A stretch of DNA of 64,000 bases from the NCBI RefSeq assembly GCF_005281345.1, contig NZ_SZXJ01000044.1, positions 229,617-293,616 of the forward strand. The letters run 5' to 3'. The notes beneath the pieces are model-generated. The model saw nothing but the letters and a program-made list of their open reading frames with translations. It ran no database searches and had not been told where the DNA came from. The DNA comes from Citrobacter sp. wls619 (GTDB lineage Bacteria > Pseudomonadota > Gammaproteobacteria > Enterobacterales > Enterobacteriaceae). This document shows, in pieces, positions 44,048-54,328 of the stretch. The translations under genes were made by a program, and so were the position numbers. The first letter of the stretch is position 1; each line of letters begins with the position of its first letter.

Positions 44048-44584
44048 TCAGAGTATCACGCCAGCATCGGGCGGTAGTGTGCTGTTACCTTCACCCAGAT
44101 TACGTTGTAGCAATACGGTATCGAGCCAGCGACCATGCTTGAAGCCAATATTCTTTAGCGTGCCGACCTCGGTAAATCCGACCTGCTGGTGGACTTTCAG
44201 CGATCCCTGATTATTGCTGTCGCCGACGATGGCAATCATCTGTCGGTAGCCGTGTGTTTCTGCCCATGAAATGACATGGTGTAGTAGCGCTTTGCCCGCG
44301 CCCTGACGTTGTGCTGCCGGATCGATATAAATCGAATCTTCGAGCGTATAGCGGTAGGCATAGCGCTCACGGTAGCGGGTGAGATAACAGTAACCGATGA
44401 CTTTTTCGTCCTGCAGGGCCACAACCCACGGCAACCCCAGCTCGCGGATCTTAGTCAGGCGAACAAGCATTTCGCGAGTATCTGGCGGGTCAGTCTCAAA
44501 GCTGGCAGTCCCGTGAAGAACATGATGTGCGTAGATAGTATGGATAGCGGGGATGTGCTTTTCTTCCGCGTTAACGATTTTCAT
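44048..44584 (-). CDS. mnaT: GNAT-family N-acetyltransferase (MnaT/PAT-like)
   Basis: 178-aa acetyltransferase of the YncA/phosphinothricin-type group; the E. coli homologue MnaT acetylates methionine sulfone and sulfoximine. The acetyl-CoA loop is PAAQRQGAGKALL (about residues 88-100), preceded by a YLTRYRERYAYRYTLEDSIYI strand. ATG 44582-44584 (MKIVNAEEK) has SD GGAG; the longer frame to 44635 is unlikely. The symbol is by similarity, because the location differs from E. coli yncA. Confidence 0.85.
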   Translation of the reverse strand: MKIVNAEEKHIPAIHTIYAHHVLHGTASFETDPPDTREMLVRLTKIRELGLPWVVALQDEKVIGYCYLTRYRERYAYRYTLEDSIYIDPAAQRQGAGKALLHHVISWAETHGYRQMIAIVGDSNNQGSLKVHQQVGFTEVGTLKNIGFKHGRWLDTVLLQRNLGEGNSTLPPDAGVIL

Positions 44585-45425
44585 TGACCAGCTCCCGTTG
44601 GCGTCTTTTGCCAGATTACCTGAAAGAATGCGCAAAGGGTAAGCGCAAACGCTTATGGTTCAATGGACATCATTCTATAGCATTAGGCTTATATTTTGTA
44701 AGGGTAAAAATTGATTGTCGTTGATATTGGCAATAATTTAACAAATAGATAAGTACAGTTTTGCGGAATGATAAATACATCAGGGCGTAGTGGAATTAAC
44801 AATTACCTGCGGGGATTCATTGGGGGATTCCACAATGCCATTTTTGGTAGGGGATAAACTTACTGTTCATAAAATCCTTTAATTTCACTTTGTTATATCT
44901 TTACCTAATTCTTTTTACCTGGTTTTATGTTGCTCATTTCACCCTGAAACTTAGCCGTTTAAAATTAACTGATGTTATTTATAGTGTTATCAGTTACTGT
45001 TAATTATCAGGTTTTTCCTGTCAATTCTCAAAATGCTTATCAGGCAAACAGTTACCTGGTGTTTCTATATTTGCTGATAATAGTTATCATGGTTACGTGG
45101 TTTCGTCACGGAAACTTAATCTAAATCCAGTATTCGATCCCAAGAGTATTAGGATAATTTGGTTTAAAATACTTTTTTTGCCTAAGAGTTTTCTTATAAC
45201 ATAGCAAGACCCCACACTGAGTGATAAAATTCCTGAGCTTTCGCCAGCCTCTCAACGACGAGTGGAAGAGTCATACGGAGTCAATAAGACGAAAGAATTA
45301 AATGATTTTTAGCCATATTACGAAATAAGCGGCAGTGCACTTTACATGGTCGGCAACCGTCAAGGAATGACTATAACTTATTGAAAACGCTTATTTTTAC
45401 TATGATGTAAGATATAAGGGCAGAT
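44585..45425. other. Long AT-rich intergenic and leader region before pgaA
   Basis: 841 bp with no credible gene on either strand. The part nearest pgaA probably contains its promoter and a long mRNA leader. In E. coli the pgaA leader carries several CsrA-binding GGA motifs and is activated by NhaR. Here GGA motifs occur at 45264, 45277 and 45364, with AGGGCAG as SD at 45417-45423. A tandem GGGGATT lies at about 44812-44829. I could not fix the transcription start. Confidence 0.55.
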
Positions 45426-47888
45426 ATGTTCAGTATGCGTCGACATGCCAACTTTATTAAACGCTTCAAGTCAGTAACCTGTTTATTTACGGCAAGCGTT
45501 CTTTTCCCAATGCAAGCCTCTGCAGCAGTATCAGATTATGATGCGTTGATTATTGAAGCACGAGGTGGTAATAGCACACCGTTATTGCGCTACCTTGAGG
45601 AGCAGGGAAAGAAAAGTGCGTTAACGCCAAATCAGGTGGCTGACTGGCTGCAGGTATCCAGTTGGGTTGATAACAACGATAAAGCAACCATTGATATCTG
45701 GCAGCGGTATCGTGGGCAGATGGATGTGCCTGCACGCGGCAAAGTGGCCGCTGCGCGTGCGTATCGCAATCAGAAGAGCTGGAATGAATCATTAGCGATC
45801 TGGGAGAGCGTTGTACAGGAAGAGCCGGAGAACGCCGATGTACGTACCGGCTGGATCATGACGCTGGCGGATGCACGTTACAATCAGCAGGCCCTGACTG
45901 AAGCGAATAAATGGGCACGCGCGCATCCGGGGGCTGACTCTGATGCGCTGCTTGCCTATGTGTATCATTCACAGGGTAAAAACTGGGATGCGCTGTTAGT
46001 CGCCAGCCAGGCGGATGAAGTCGATCCGGGTAACAAAAATGCGAAATCCACGCTGTTGTCAGCGCTGTCAGCCAACCGTGTCGCTGAACCGGCGTTGGGG
46101 CTGACGGAAGTGGTTCCGACATCTGACCCCGTTAAGCGGCGTCTGGCGCTTGATGCTGCAGCCGAAAAGGTGCGCGCTTCTTATACCTCTGCACGAAATG
46201 AAGATGAGCGTTTTCTCGTGGCGGATAAAGCGCTTGCCCGCTATGACCAGTTGCTGGCAGCCTGGAAAGATGATCCCGCGGCCCAGGGCGATGTGCGCCG
46301 GGCGAGAATTGACCGCATGGGCGCCCTGCTGGTGCGTAAGCGTACTGCCGACGTGATTCAGGAATACGAATCTCTCTCCGCGGACGGTGAAGTGCCCAAC
46401 TATGCCAAACGTTGGGTGGCTTCGGCGTGGCTTAGCGAACGTCAGCCGGAAAAGACCGAAGCAATGCTGGCGAGCATCTATTATCCGAACGGACCTATCC
46501 CTGTGACGCCGCTCACTCCTGAAGATCAACAGGATCTGTTCTATGCGCATATTGATAATGAAAACTTTGCTGCCGCTAAAAAACAAGTCGATGACTTGAT
46601 CAAAGAGAGCCCGTATCTGCGTCGTATCTATGGCTCGCCAACGCCACAGCCTAACGATAACTGGCTGCTCGGGCAGACGCTGCTGACGCAATATCATCTT
46701 GCTGCCAATGAACTGCCAGAGGCAGAAAAACTTTCAGAACATCTGGCACGAACGGGTTCCGGTAACCAGGGGCTACGCATAACCTATGCCTCCGTTTTAG
46801 AAGCCCGTGGATTGCCACATGCGGCGGAAAAAGAACTTAAGCTTGCGGAAGTGATCGAGCCCAGCAACCTGGAGCTGGAGCGTCAGCAGGCCTATGTGGC
46901 GCTGGATCTTCAGGAGTGGAAACAGGCCGACGAGCTGACCGATGATGTCATCGCCCGAAGCCCGGATGACGAAGCGACACTACGTCTGGCACGGATCCGC
47001 GATGTACACAAAATGTCGGAAGTGCGTATCAGCGGTACGCAGGGTATCTCCTCCGATAGTCCGGTCAGCGGTAAGAATGACTTCAACATCAATACTGCGA
47101 TTTACAGCCCGCCGATTAATGACAACTGGCGACTGTTTACCGGTTTCAACTTTGCCACCGGCGAGTTTGAAGAAGGAAAAGGCATCAGCCGCGATCTGGC
47201 GGCCGGTGCTGAATGGACTTCACGTGATTACTGGGCCGAAATGGAACTGTCTGGCCGTAATTATGGCGACGGGCAGAAAATGGGGGGCCGTCTTTCAGCC
47301 TGGCATGACTTCAATGATAACTGGCGTGTGGGTGGGTCAGCTGAGCGTCTTTCCCGCAATACGCCACTGCGTGCGCTGCGTAGCGGCGTATATGCCAACG
47401 GCGGCGATATGTATGTCCGCTGGTACCAAAACGAACGGCGAGAGTATCAATTGTCGTTTGCTGCTTCACATTTCTCGGATGGCAACGATCGTATCGAATA
47501 CGGGCTTAGTGGAAAAGAGCGTATGTGGACAACACCACGTTTCACGCTGGACTTTACCCCGGGTATCGGCGGTAGCACCAACACCAAAGAGAATGTGCCG
47601 TATTACAACCCCAAAAGTGATTTCTCTGTGGTACCCGGCTTGACCGCGGAGCAGGTGCTTTACCGACACTATGACACCGTGTGGACACAGCAGGGAGTGG
47701 CTGGCGTGGGCGGCTACTGGCAGCAAGGTGAAGACGCGGGGGCTATCGTCCAGTTGGGTTACGGTCAACGGCTTAAATGGAACAACGTTGTAGATGGCGG
47801 GGTGATGCTGGTGTGGGATAAACGCCCCTACGACGGTAAACGTGAGCGGAATATCTCCCTCGCTTTCGATTTGAATGTCAGGTTTTAA
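45426..47888 (+). CDS. pgaA: Poly-beta-1,6-GlcNAc outer-membrane export porin PgaA
   Basis: 820-aa outer-membrane protein that secretes partially deacetylated PNAG. A signal peptide (about residues 1-37, basic start then FTASVLFPMQASA) is followed by TPR-like helical repeats (about 40-520) and a C-terminal beta-barrel (about 530-820) ending in the outer-membrane-type NVRF. First gene of pgaABCD, with pgaB 9 bp downstream. Confidence 0.96.
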   Translation: MFSMRRHANFIKRFKSVTCLFTASVLFPMQASAAVSDYDALIIEARGGNSTPLLRYLEEQGKKSALTPNQVADWLQVSSWVDNNDKATIDIWQRYRGQMDVPARGKVAAARAYRNQKSWNESLAIWESVVQEEPENADVRTGWIMTLADARYNQQALTEANKWARAHPGADSDALLAYVYHSQGKNWDALLVASQADEVDPGNKNAKSTLLSALSANRVAEPALGLTEVVPTSDPVKRRLALDAAAEKVRASYTSARNEDERFLVADKALARYDQLLAAWKDDPAAQGDVRRARIDRMGALLVRKRTADVIQEYESLSADGEVPNYAKRWVASAWLSERQPEKTEAMLASIYYPNGPIPVTPLTPEDQQDLFYAHIDNENFAAAKKQVDDLIKESPYLRRIYGSPTPQPNDNWLLGQTLLTQYHLAANELPEAEKLSEHLARTGSGNQGLRITYASVLEARGLPHAAEKELKLAEVIEPSNLELERQQAYVALDLQEWKQADELTDDVIARSPDDEATLRLARIRDVHKMSEVRISGTQGISSDSPVSGKNDFNINTAIYSPPINDNWRLFTGFNFATGEFEEGKGISRDLAAGAEWTSRDYWAEMELSGRNYGDGQKMGGRLSAWHDFNDNWRVGGSAERLSRNTPLRALRSGVYANGGDMYVRWYQNERREYQLSFAASHFSDGNDRIEYGLSGKERMWTTPRFTLDFTPGIGGSTNTKENVPYYNPKSDFSVVPGLTAEQVLYRHYDTVWTQQGVAGVGGYWQQGEDAGAIVQLGYGQRLKWNNVVDGGVMLVWDKRPYDGKRERNISLAFDLNVRF

Positions 47889-47897
47889 GGATAGTTC

Positions 47898-49919
47898 ATG
47901 CTGAAAAGATGCCTATGGCTTAGCGCACTCATCGCTGGCTGGTTGATGATTACCGCGTGCAGTAGTGCGCACAATACGACGCCTCGCTACGTTCCTCCTG
48001 ATGAGAGAACGCCGCTGACGGCCGATCACCCGTGGCCGAAAAATAGTTTTTTGGTTCTCGGCTATCACGATGTAGAGGATGATGCAGCCGATCAGCGCTA
48101 CCTCTCTGTGCGTACCAGCGCGCTGAGCGATCAAATCGCCTGGCTGCGTGATAATGGCTATAACCCGATCAGCGTCCAGCAAATTCTGGATGCTCATGAC
48201 GGTAAAATCGTGCTGCCGGAAAAAGCAGTTCTGCTCACCTTTGATGACGGGTATAGCAGTTTCTATACCCGCGTCTGGCCGCTGCTGAAAGCTTACAACT
48301 GGCCAGCTCTTTGGGCACCGGTTGGAAGCTGGGTGGATGCCCCTGCGGACAAAAAAGTCGATTTTGGTGGCCTGATGACGGCGCGCGACAAATTCGCCAC
48401 CTGGAAGATGGTTGAAGAAATGGGTAAATCGCCGTTGGTGGAAATCGGCGCGCATACCTGGAATTCGCACTTCGGTGCAGAGGCGAACCCGCAGGGAAGT
48501 AAAGAACCTGCTGTGGCAAACCGTCTCTACGATAAGAAAACCGGCACTTACGAAACGGACGAGCAATACTATCGCCGTATTAATACCGATATCTCTTTGA
48601 TCACCAATAAAATTAAAGCGGTAACGGGGAAATCGCCACGTGCCTGGGTCTGGCCATACGGTGCCGCCAGTGGGACGACCTTAAACCTGGCCAAAGAGCA
48701 AGGTTATAAGATGGCGTTTACGCTCAATGAAGGGCTGGCGAATGCGGCATTCCTTGATGATATCCCGCGCGTACTGATTTCTGATAACCCATCGCTCAAG
48801 CGTTTTGCCAGCCAGGTTGCTCAGGTGCGCGAACCGCAGACGATGCGCGTGATGCATGTCGATCTGGATTACGTCTATGACAAAGATCCCGCCCAGCAGA
48901 AGAGAAACATCGATAAGCTGATTCAGCGTGTCTATGACATGCGTATCTCTCATGTCTTCCTGCAGGCATATGCCGATCCGCAGGGGGATGGGAATATTCG
49001 CGAGGTCTATTTCCCTAACCGCTGGCTGCCGATGCGCGCCGATCTGTTTAACTATATCTCCTGGCAGTTACAAACCCGTGCCGGGGTTACCGTGTACGCC
49101 TGGATGCCGGTGCTGGCTTTCGATCTGGATGCCTCAATTCCGCGTGTAACGGCATGGGATCCGAAAACCGGACGTACGGCTATCGATCGTGAACAGTATG
49201 TGCGTCTTTCTCCGTGGGATAGCGAAGCGCGTAAACGCATTACCGAGATCTACGAAGACCTGGCGAAGCACGCCAGCTTCAAAGGTATCTTGTTCCATGA
49301 CGATGCCTTCCTGACGGATTTTGAAGATGCGTCGCCAGAGGCGTTAGCCGCCTACCGTGCCGCAGGACTTCCGGGGAGCATCGAGCAAATCCGTAATAAC
49401 CCTCAGGCGTTTGAGCGCTGGACGCGCCTGAAAAGTAAGATGCTGATCGACTTCACTAAGCAGTTGACGCAATCGGTACGCAATATTCGCGGTCCGCAGG
49501 TGCAAACCGCCCGTAATATCTATGCTATGCCGGTACTGGAACCTGAAAGTGAAGCCTGGTTTGCGCAAAACCTGAATGATTTCCTGAATACCTATGACTG
49601 GACAGCGCCCATGGCGATGCCATTCATGGAGAAAATCCCGGCCAATGATGCTAACGCCTGGCTTGATCGACTGGTGAATGCTGTTGCACAGACGCCCGGC
49701 GCGCTGGATAAAACCGTGTTTGAACTGCAGGCACGCGACTGGCGTAAATCCGGGGAACAGGCCGAAATCAGCGGTAAACAACTCGCCGAATGGATGCGTC
49801 AGCTTAAGTTAAGCGGCGCAGGCAACTACGGCTATTACCCAGATGATTTCATCAGCGATAAACCTGAGATGTCAGAGATTCGTTCGACGTTCTCCTCATA
49901 CTGGTACCCGCAAAAATGA
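47898..49919 (+). CDS. pgaB: PNAG N-deacetylase lipoprotein PgaB
   Basis: 673-aa outer-membrane lipoprotein. Lipobox MITAC places the lipidated Cys at residue 21. The N-terminal CE4 de-N-acetylase domain has GYHDVEDD near 53, [10 protein letters not shown] near 113 and HTWNSHFG near 184 for metal binding. The C-terminal GH-like domain (about 310-670) carries [11 protein letters not shown] and is a PNAG hydrolase fold in relatives. Deacetylation is needed for export through PgaA. It overlaps pgaC by 4 bp. Confidence 0.96.
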   Translation: MLKRCLWLSALIAGWLMITACSSAHNTTPRYVPPDERTPLTADHPWPKNSFLVLGYHDVEDDAADQRYLSVRTSALSDQIAWLRDNGYNPISVQQILDAHDGKIVLPEKAVLLTFDDGYSSFYTRVWPLLKAYNWPALWAPVGSWVDAPADKKVDFGGLMTARDKFATWKMVEEMGKSPLVEIGAHTWNSHFGAEANPQGSKEPAVANRLYDKKTGTYETDEQYYRRINTDISLITNKIKAVTGKSPRAWVWPYGAASGTTLNLAKEQGYKMAFTLNEGLANAAFLDDIPRVLISDNPSLKRFASQVAQVREPQTMRVMHVDLDYVYDKDPAQQKRNIDKLIQRVYDMRISHVFLQAYADPQGDGNIREVYFPNRWLPMRADLFNYISWQLQTRAGVTVYAWMPVLAFDLDASIPRVTAWDPKTGRTAIDREQYVRLSPWDSEARKRITEIYEDLAKHASFKGILFHDDAFLTDFEDASPEALAAYRAAGLPGSIEQIRNNPQAFERWTRLKSKMLIDFTKQLTQSVRNIRGPQVQTARNIYAMPVLEPESEAWFAQNLNDFLNTYDWTAPMAMPFMEKIPANDANAWLDRLVNAVAQTPGALDKTVFELQARDWRKSGEQAEISGKQLAEWMRQLKLSGAGNYGYYPDDFISDKPEMSEIRSTFSSYWYPQK

Positions 49920-51250
49920 CCGATCGCATAATTGCTTTCCTGATACTTTGCCTGATGTTCAGCCTGCCGTTTGGCGTGGCTGTCGTCTTCACGGGTGAAG
50001 TGATGTTGAATTTTGTCTTCTTCTGGCCCTTGTTCATGTCTGCATTGTGGATAAGCGGCGGGGTCTATTTCTGGTTTTACCGTGAGCGTCACTGGAAATG
50101 GGGAGATGAAACGCCGCCGCCGACTCTGGAGGGAAATCCGCTGGTCTCGATTTTGATCCCGTGTTTTAACGAAGGGATCAACGCGCGCGAAACGATCGAG
50201 GCTGCACTGGCTCAGCGATATAAGAATATTGAAGTTATTGCCATCAATGATGGTTCGACGGATGACACGCACGATGTTCTGGAACAGCTGGCAACAGAGT
50301 ACCCCAGCCTGCGAGTGATTCACTTAGCGGAAAACCAGGGGAAAGCCCTGGCGCTTAAGACCGGTGCAGCGGCAGCGCGCAGTGATTACCTGGTTTGCAT
50401 CGATGGGGATGCGTTACTGGATCGTGATGCCGTCGCCTATATCGTGGCTCCGCTTATCCAGTTCCCGCGCGTTGGTGCGGTGACCGGTAACCCGCGTATT
50501 CGTACCCGCTCGACGTTAATTGGCCGCGTACAGGTCGGCGAGTTCTCGTCGATTATCGGCTTAATCAAACGTACCCAGCGAGTCTACGGGCAGATATTTA
50601 CCGTTTCAGGTGTCGTTGCCGCGTTTCGTCGCCGGGCGTTGGCTGAAGTTGGCTACTGGAGCCCGGACATGATCACCGAAGATATCGACATCAGTTGGAA
50701 GCTGCAATTGCGCCACTGGTCGGTATTCTTTGAGCCGCGTGCGCTGTGCTGGATCCTGATGCCTGAAACGTTGAAAGGACTGTGGAAGCAGCGTCTGCGC
50801 TGGGCACAAGGTGGGGCGGAGGTGTTTATCGTTAACATGCGCCGCCTGTGGTCGTGGGAATTCCGCCGTATGTGGCCGCTGTTCCTTGAGTTCTGTTTCT
50901 CTACCGCCTGGGCATTTGCTTATGCGGTTAGTATCGTGCTGTTCCTGTTAGGGCTGCTATTCCCGATGCCAGACACGCTGTATGTCCAGCATCTGTTCCC
51001 GCCAGCCTTCACTGGACTTATCCTCGGCGTGGTCTGCCTGTTGCAGTTTGCGGTGAGCCTGATGATTGAACGGCGCTATGAAAAAGGGATTGGGGCCTCG
51101 TTGTTCTGGATCATCTGGTTCCCGGTGGTGTACTGGATGTTGAGTCTGTTCACCACGCTGGTGGCGTTCCCTAAAGTGATGCTCAAACGCAAACGCGGCA
51201 GGGCGCGCTGGGTCAGTCCTGACCGCGGTATCGGGAGGATTGAATCATGA
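49916..51250 (+). CDS. pgaC: PNAG synthase, glycosyltransferase 2 PgaC
   Basis: 444-aa processive inner-membrane GT2 enzyme polymerising UDP-GlcNAc. The N-terminal TM helices (about 6-55) are followed by the catalytic domain with NDGSTDD near 107, [10 protein letters not shown] near 164, a TED motif ([10 protein letters not shown]) near 255 and QRLRWAQGG near 291; further TM helices lie at about 315-425. Works with PgaD under c-di-GMP control in E. coli. The ends overlap pgaB and pgaD by 4 bp each. Confidence 0.97.
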   Translation: MTDRIIAFLILCLMFSLPFGVAVVFTGEVMLNFVFFWPLFMSALWISGGVYFWFYRERHWKWGDETPPPTLEGNPLVSILIPCFNEGINARETIEAALAQRYKNIEVIAINDGSTDDTHDVLEQLATEYPSLRVIHLAENQGKALALKTGAAAARSDYLVCIDGDALLDRDAVAYIVAPLIQFPRVGAVTGNPRIRTRSTLIGRVQVGEFSSIIGLIKRTQRVYGQIFTVSGVVAAFRRRALAEVGYWSPDMITEDIDISWKLQLRHWSVFFEPRALCWILMPETLKGLWKQRLRWAQGGAEVFIVNMRRLWSWEFRRMWPLFLEFCFSTAWAFAYAVSIVLFLLGLLFPMPDTLYVQHLFPPAFTGLILGVVCLLQFAVSLMIERRYEKGIGASLFWIIWFPVVYWMLSLFTTLVAFPKVMLKRKRGRARWVSPDRGIGRIES

Positions 51251-51753
51251 ACCAACCGCTGATTTTTACCGAACGGCGTCTGCTGCCGCGCCTCATCGAT
51301 GTGCTATTGACGGTCATCGCCTGGGTTGGATTTATCTATTTGATCTACAAAGGACTAATCACCGCCCTGGCGCATTCACCGTATATGGGGGTGCGTCCCT
51401 TTTTCACGACCCTGGATACGGTGACGTTTTACATTCTTATCGCCCTGGTCAATGGTCTGGTGCTTATTGGTTGGGCGAAGTACAACCAGTATCGTTTTCG
51501 GGTAGAACGCCGCAGCCGCAGGCCGGGTCTGGAAGACCATGAGCTGGCCGAAAGTTTACGCATTACCCGCGAGCTGGTTACAGAACTGAACAAAGCGAGG
51601 GTGCTGACGGTTCACCATCATGAGAATGGCGAGATCAGCCATATCGATGTGGACAGAGATATTGCCGATAATCGCCTGCCGCCGCCAACGCCGGCGATGC
51701 TGGAGTATTTGCCGACGGAGCCGCAGCCGTCGTTGCACAAAAGGGCCGAGTGA
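51247..51753 (+). CDS. pgaD: PNAG synthase accessory subunit PgaD
   Basis: 168-aa inner-membrane protein with two TM helices (about residues 18-40 and 60-82) and a cytosolic C-terminus. In E. coli it forms a c-di-GMP-sensing complex with PgaC. The C-terminal tail is longer than I recall for the E. coli protein. Last gene of the operon; no adjacent diguanylate cyclase such as dgcT (ycdT) is present here. Confidence 0.93.
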   Translation: MNQPLIFTERRLLPRLIDVLLTVIAWVGFIYLIYKGLITALAHSPYMGVRPFFTTLDTVTFYILIALVNGLVLIGWAKYNQYRFRVERRSRRPGLEDHELAESLRITRELVTELNKARVLTVHHHENGEISHIDVDRDIADNRLPPPTPAMLEYLPTEPQPSLHKRAE

Positions 51754-51780
51754 TATTTCTGCTTTCCGCCGCTTCCTTCA

Positions 51781-51829
51781 GCCTCGCATGGGTCTATGAT
51801 TAGACCCAGACAATAAAAAAATGCGAGGC
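51781..51829 (+). promoter_or_regulatory. Hairpin that can sequester the yjdI ribosome-binding site
   Basis: GCCTCGCAT (51781-51789) is perfectly complementary to ATGCGAGGC (51821-51829), which contains the SD GAGG of yjdI. A second stem, TGGGTCT (51789-51795) with AGACCCA (51802-51808), is nested inside. The structure lies between pgaD and yjdI and could control translation or act as a terminator/operator. Confidence 0.6.
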
Positions 51830-51835
51830 AATGTC

Positions 51836-52066
51836 GTGAATAAGGAACTACTGGATGCAGGTTACCGGGCCTATACCGGCGAGAAGATCGATGTCTATTT
51901 CAACACGGGGATGTGCCAACATTCGGGCAATTGCGTACGAGGAAGCGCAAAACTTTTCAACCTGAAGCGTAAACCGTGGATCATCCCGGATGAAGTCGAT
52001 GTTGCGACGGTTATCAGGGTTATTGATACCTGTCCGAGTGGTGCGCTGAAATATCGCCAGAAATAA
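51836..52066 (+). CDS. yjdI: YjdI, mono-cluster Fe-S-like protein
   Basis: 76-aa protein of the Fer4_19 family, with Cys in [10 protein letters not shown] and [10 protein letters not shown]. In E. coli it is paired with yjdJ and its role is unknown. GTG 51836 is the start that restores the E. coli length and has SD GAGG 7 bases upstream; the ATG at 51821 lies inside the hairpin and has no SD. yjdJ follows after 11 bp. Confidence 0.92.
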   Translation: MNKELLDAGYRAYTGEKIDVYFNTGMCQHSGNCVRGSAKLFNLKRKPWIIPDEVDVATVIRVIDTCPSGALKYRQK

Positions 52067-52077
52067 GTGAGGGAACC

Positions 52078-52350
52078 ATGGAAATTCTTGCAGGCCATAA
52101 CAAGTTTTATGTTAACGATGCTGAAGGCAAGCAGGTCGCCGAGATTGTTTTTGTGCCGACGGGCGAGCATCTAAGCATCATTGAGCATACCGATGTTGAC
52201 CCCAGTCTGAAAGGTCAGGGCGTGGGTAAACTGCTGGTGGCGAAGGTGGTGGAGAAAATGCGCGCCGAAAACCGCAAAGTGATCCCGCTGTGTCCGTTTG
52301 CCAAACATGAGTTTGATAAAACGCGCGAGTATGACGATATTCGTGCCTGA
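52078..52350 (+). CDS. yjdJ: Short GNAT-like acetyltransferase YjdJ
   Basis: 90-aa YjdJ/NATD1-type acetyltransferase-fold protein with the CoA-binding [14 protein letters not shown] (about residues 46-60) and CPFAKHEF near 75. SD GAGGG upstream. Conserved partner of yjdI; substrate unknown. A REP-type hairpin follows. Confidence 0.92.
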   Translation: MEILAGHNKFYVNDAEGKQVAEIVFVPTGEHLSIIEHTDVDPSLKGQGVGKLLVAKVVEKMRAENRKVIPLCPFAKHEFDKTREYDDIRA

Positions 52351-52362
52351 AGACTGATTTCC

Positions 52363-52382
52363 GCCGGATAGTCTTATCCGGC
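52363..52382. terminator. REP-like bidirectional terminator
   Basis: Perfect 8-bp stem GCCGGATA (52363-52370) with TATCCGGC (52375-52382), between the convergent yjdJ and yahB stop codons. Confidence 0.75.
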
Positions 52383-52385
52383 ACA

Positions 52386-53315
52386 TCACTGCCGATGCAG
52401 CAGATCCTGATAAATCCCCGTCAGTACCCCTTGTGGGCCAAACTCTTTTTTAATCCACTGCGTTACGCGACCGGTTGCCGCGTGCTGGGTTGCCAACAGC
52501 ATGCGTGAATCCTGACGAGGGTTATGGATCTGTCGCGTGACCAGCAGCGACTTTTCCATCGCTTCGCGTACCATATAGTCCGGCAGAAAACCGATGCCTT
52601 CACCCAGAATCTGGCACTGACACTTGGTATTAAAATCAGGAACCAGAATCGACTCCTGCCCGTGCAGCAACCAGCCGACCTTCTTGTTGATGGTGTGCGC
52701 GGTGTCCTCCACCATAATGTTTGGGTACAGGCGCAACTGACTCTCTGAAATCGGCTCAGGCATAAAGGCCAGTGGGTGATCCGGTGCGATAGCAAACGAC
52801 CAGCGGATCGCGCCGATTTCGGTGTAATCAATCCCGCCGCCGTCCAGCAGGGTATCGGGCGCGCCAATAGCGATATTGGCCAGGTTATTGATGATGGAGT
52901 CCCAGACACCGTTATAGACCTCGGTGGTCACGGTTATCTGGCAGGTCGGAAACTGCTTTTTGAGCACCTGTAACAGCCGGGCAGTGTGCTGTGGGGTATA
53001 CAACAGCTGGTTAATGCAAATGCGTACCCTGGCTTCAATCCCCTGGGCGATGGTATCGATGCTGCGCTTGATGGCGTGGAAGTCATTCAGCAGGTCGGTT
53101 GCTTTGCGAAAGAAGTAGCGACCGGACTCGGTGAGCTCAATGCTGCGGGTACTGCGGGTAAACAGTACCACATCGAGCCCCATCTCCATGCGTTTAATGG
53201 TGTAGCTGATGGCCGATGTGGTTAAGCCAAGCTCCTCAGCGGCCTTGCTGAAACTGCTATAGCGCGCTGCCATCGTAAAGGCCAGCAGGTTTTCCTCGGT
53301 AAAAATTGAATTCAT
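52386..53315 (-). CDS. yahB: LysR-family regulator YahB
   Basis: 309-aa LysR-type regulator very similar to E. coli YahB. HTH at about residues 5-62 (FSKAAEELGLTTSAISYTIKRME), effector domain from about 92. Divergent from yahD with a 392-bp gap, the arrangement expected for the regulator of the yahDEFG-permease-yahIJ operon. Effector unknown. Confidence 0.94.
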   Translation of the reverse strand: MNSIFTEENLLAFTMAARYSSFSKAAEELGLTTSAISYTIKRMEMGLDVVLFTRSTRSIELTESGRYFFRKATDLLNDFHAIKRSIDTIAQGIEARVRICINQLLYTPQHTARLLQVLKKQFPTCQITVTTEVYNGVWDSIINNLANIAIGAPDTLLDGGGIDYTEIGAIRWSFAIAPDHPLAFMPEPISESQLRLYPNIMVEDTAHTINKKVGWLLHGQESILVPDFNTKCQCQILGEGIGFLPDYMVREAMEKSLLVTRQIHNPRQDSRMLLATQHAATGRVTQWIKKEFGPQGVLTGIYQDLLHRQ

Positions 53316-53707
53316 CCGTTCTCCCCTCAGGCCATGCTGCGATGTCCACGATACGATGATTGTTGAATGTATTTGTAATCCTTATCGAGAGCAATCAGTT
53401 TTGAACAGAATTTAACACTAGAGTTACATTTGATTTGAAGGCAATCACACTTCTGTATTTTAGTTGCGGCCCGCTATCTGTGCTGCATGCCGCCTGATTT
53501 CCCCAGGCTCTGATTCGCCGCTAAAACGGCTTCAGTCATAAGGGAAAGATTGCACTACAGCACGTTTTACTCTCATTGTTAAATTTGATTCAACAATCGA
53601 CACGCTTACGATGAATGAAATTTAAGCGGATGTTATTCTCTAAACTCTGTTGCTATTCTCAGGTTATCGGAAATATGAAGAGTCTAAAAAACTGCAGGAG
53701 AGTGATT
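53316..53707. other. Divergent control region yahB/yahD
   Basis: 392 bp with no credible gene; the longer reading frame running into yahD from 53615 lacks an SD. It should contain both promoters and YahB-binding sites (LysR T-N11-A boxes), but I cannot assign a specific box. Confidence 0.5.
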
Positions 53708-54313
53708 ATGTCAGAGAAAGAACTTATTACTGAATTTCTGCTGGCGGCAGAACAGGGTAACGCCGAAGGATTAAAATCCTGTCTGGAAAACAATGTGGAT
53801 ATTAACGCCACCAACCGCCAGGGCCGTACTGCCATTATTATTGCCAGCCTGAATAAACATTATGACTGCGTTTCTTTATTGATTGCTGCCGGTGCTGATA
53901 TTAATAAACAAGATCAAACCTGTTTTAATCCATTTCTGATTAGCTGCCTGACAAATGATTTAACACTGCTGCGCACGGTCTTACCGGCTAACCCGGATCT
54001 TGAGCGCCTGAGTCGTTTTGGCGGTGTCGGCATTACGCCTGCCAGTGAGAAAGGTCATGTTGAGATCGTCCGTGAGCTGCTGCTGCGTACCGATATTAAT
54101 GTTAACCACACCAATTTCGTTGGCTGGACGCCGCTGCTGGAAGCTATCGTACTCAACGACGGTGGCGCAAAGCAGCAGGAGATCGTCAAGCTGCTGCTCG
54201 ACCATGGTGCGAACCCGCACATGACGGATAAATACGGTAAAACCCCGCTGGAGCTGGCGAGGGAAAAGGGGTATCACGAAATTGCCGAGCTGCTGATTGC
54301 CGCCGGAGCCTGA
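53708..54313 (+). CDS. yahD: Ankyrin-repeat protein YahD
   Basis: 201-aa cytosolic ankyrin-repeat protein, same length as E. coli YahD. About five repeats: NVDINATNRQGRTAIIIAS, GADINKQDQTCFNPFLIS, GGVGITPASEKGHVEIVREL, NVNHTNFVGWTPLLEAI, GANPHMTDKYGKTPLELA. The start MSEKELITEF at 53708 has an AGGAG SD. Probably a protein-interaction module for the operon's enzymes; partner unknown. Confidence 0.94.
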   Translation: MSEKELITEFLLAAEQGNAEGLKSCLENNVDINATNRQGRTAIIIASLNKHYDCVSLLIAAGADINKQDQTCFNPFLISCLTNDLTLLRTVLPANPDLERLSRFGGVGITPASEKGHVEIVRELLLRTDINVNHTNFVGWTPLLEAIVLNDGGAKQQEIVKLLLDHGANPHMTDKYGKTPLELAREKGYHEIAELLIAAGA

Positions 54314-54328
54314 CAGAGGAGCGCCGCT

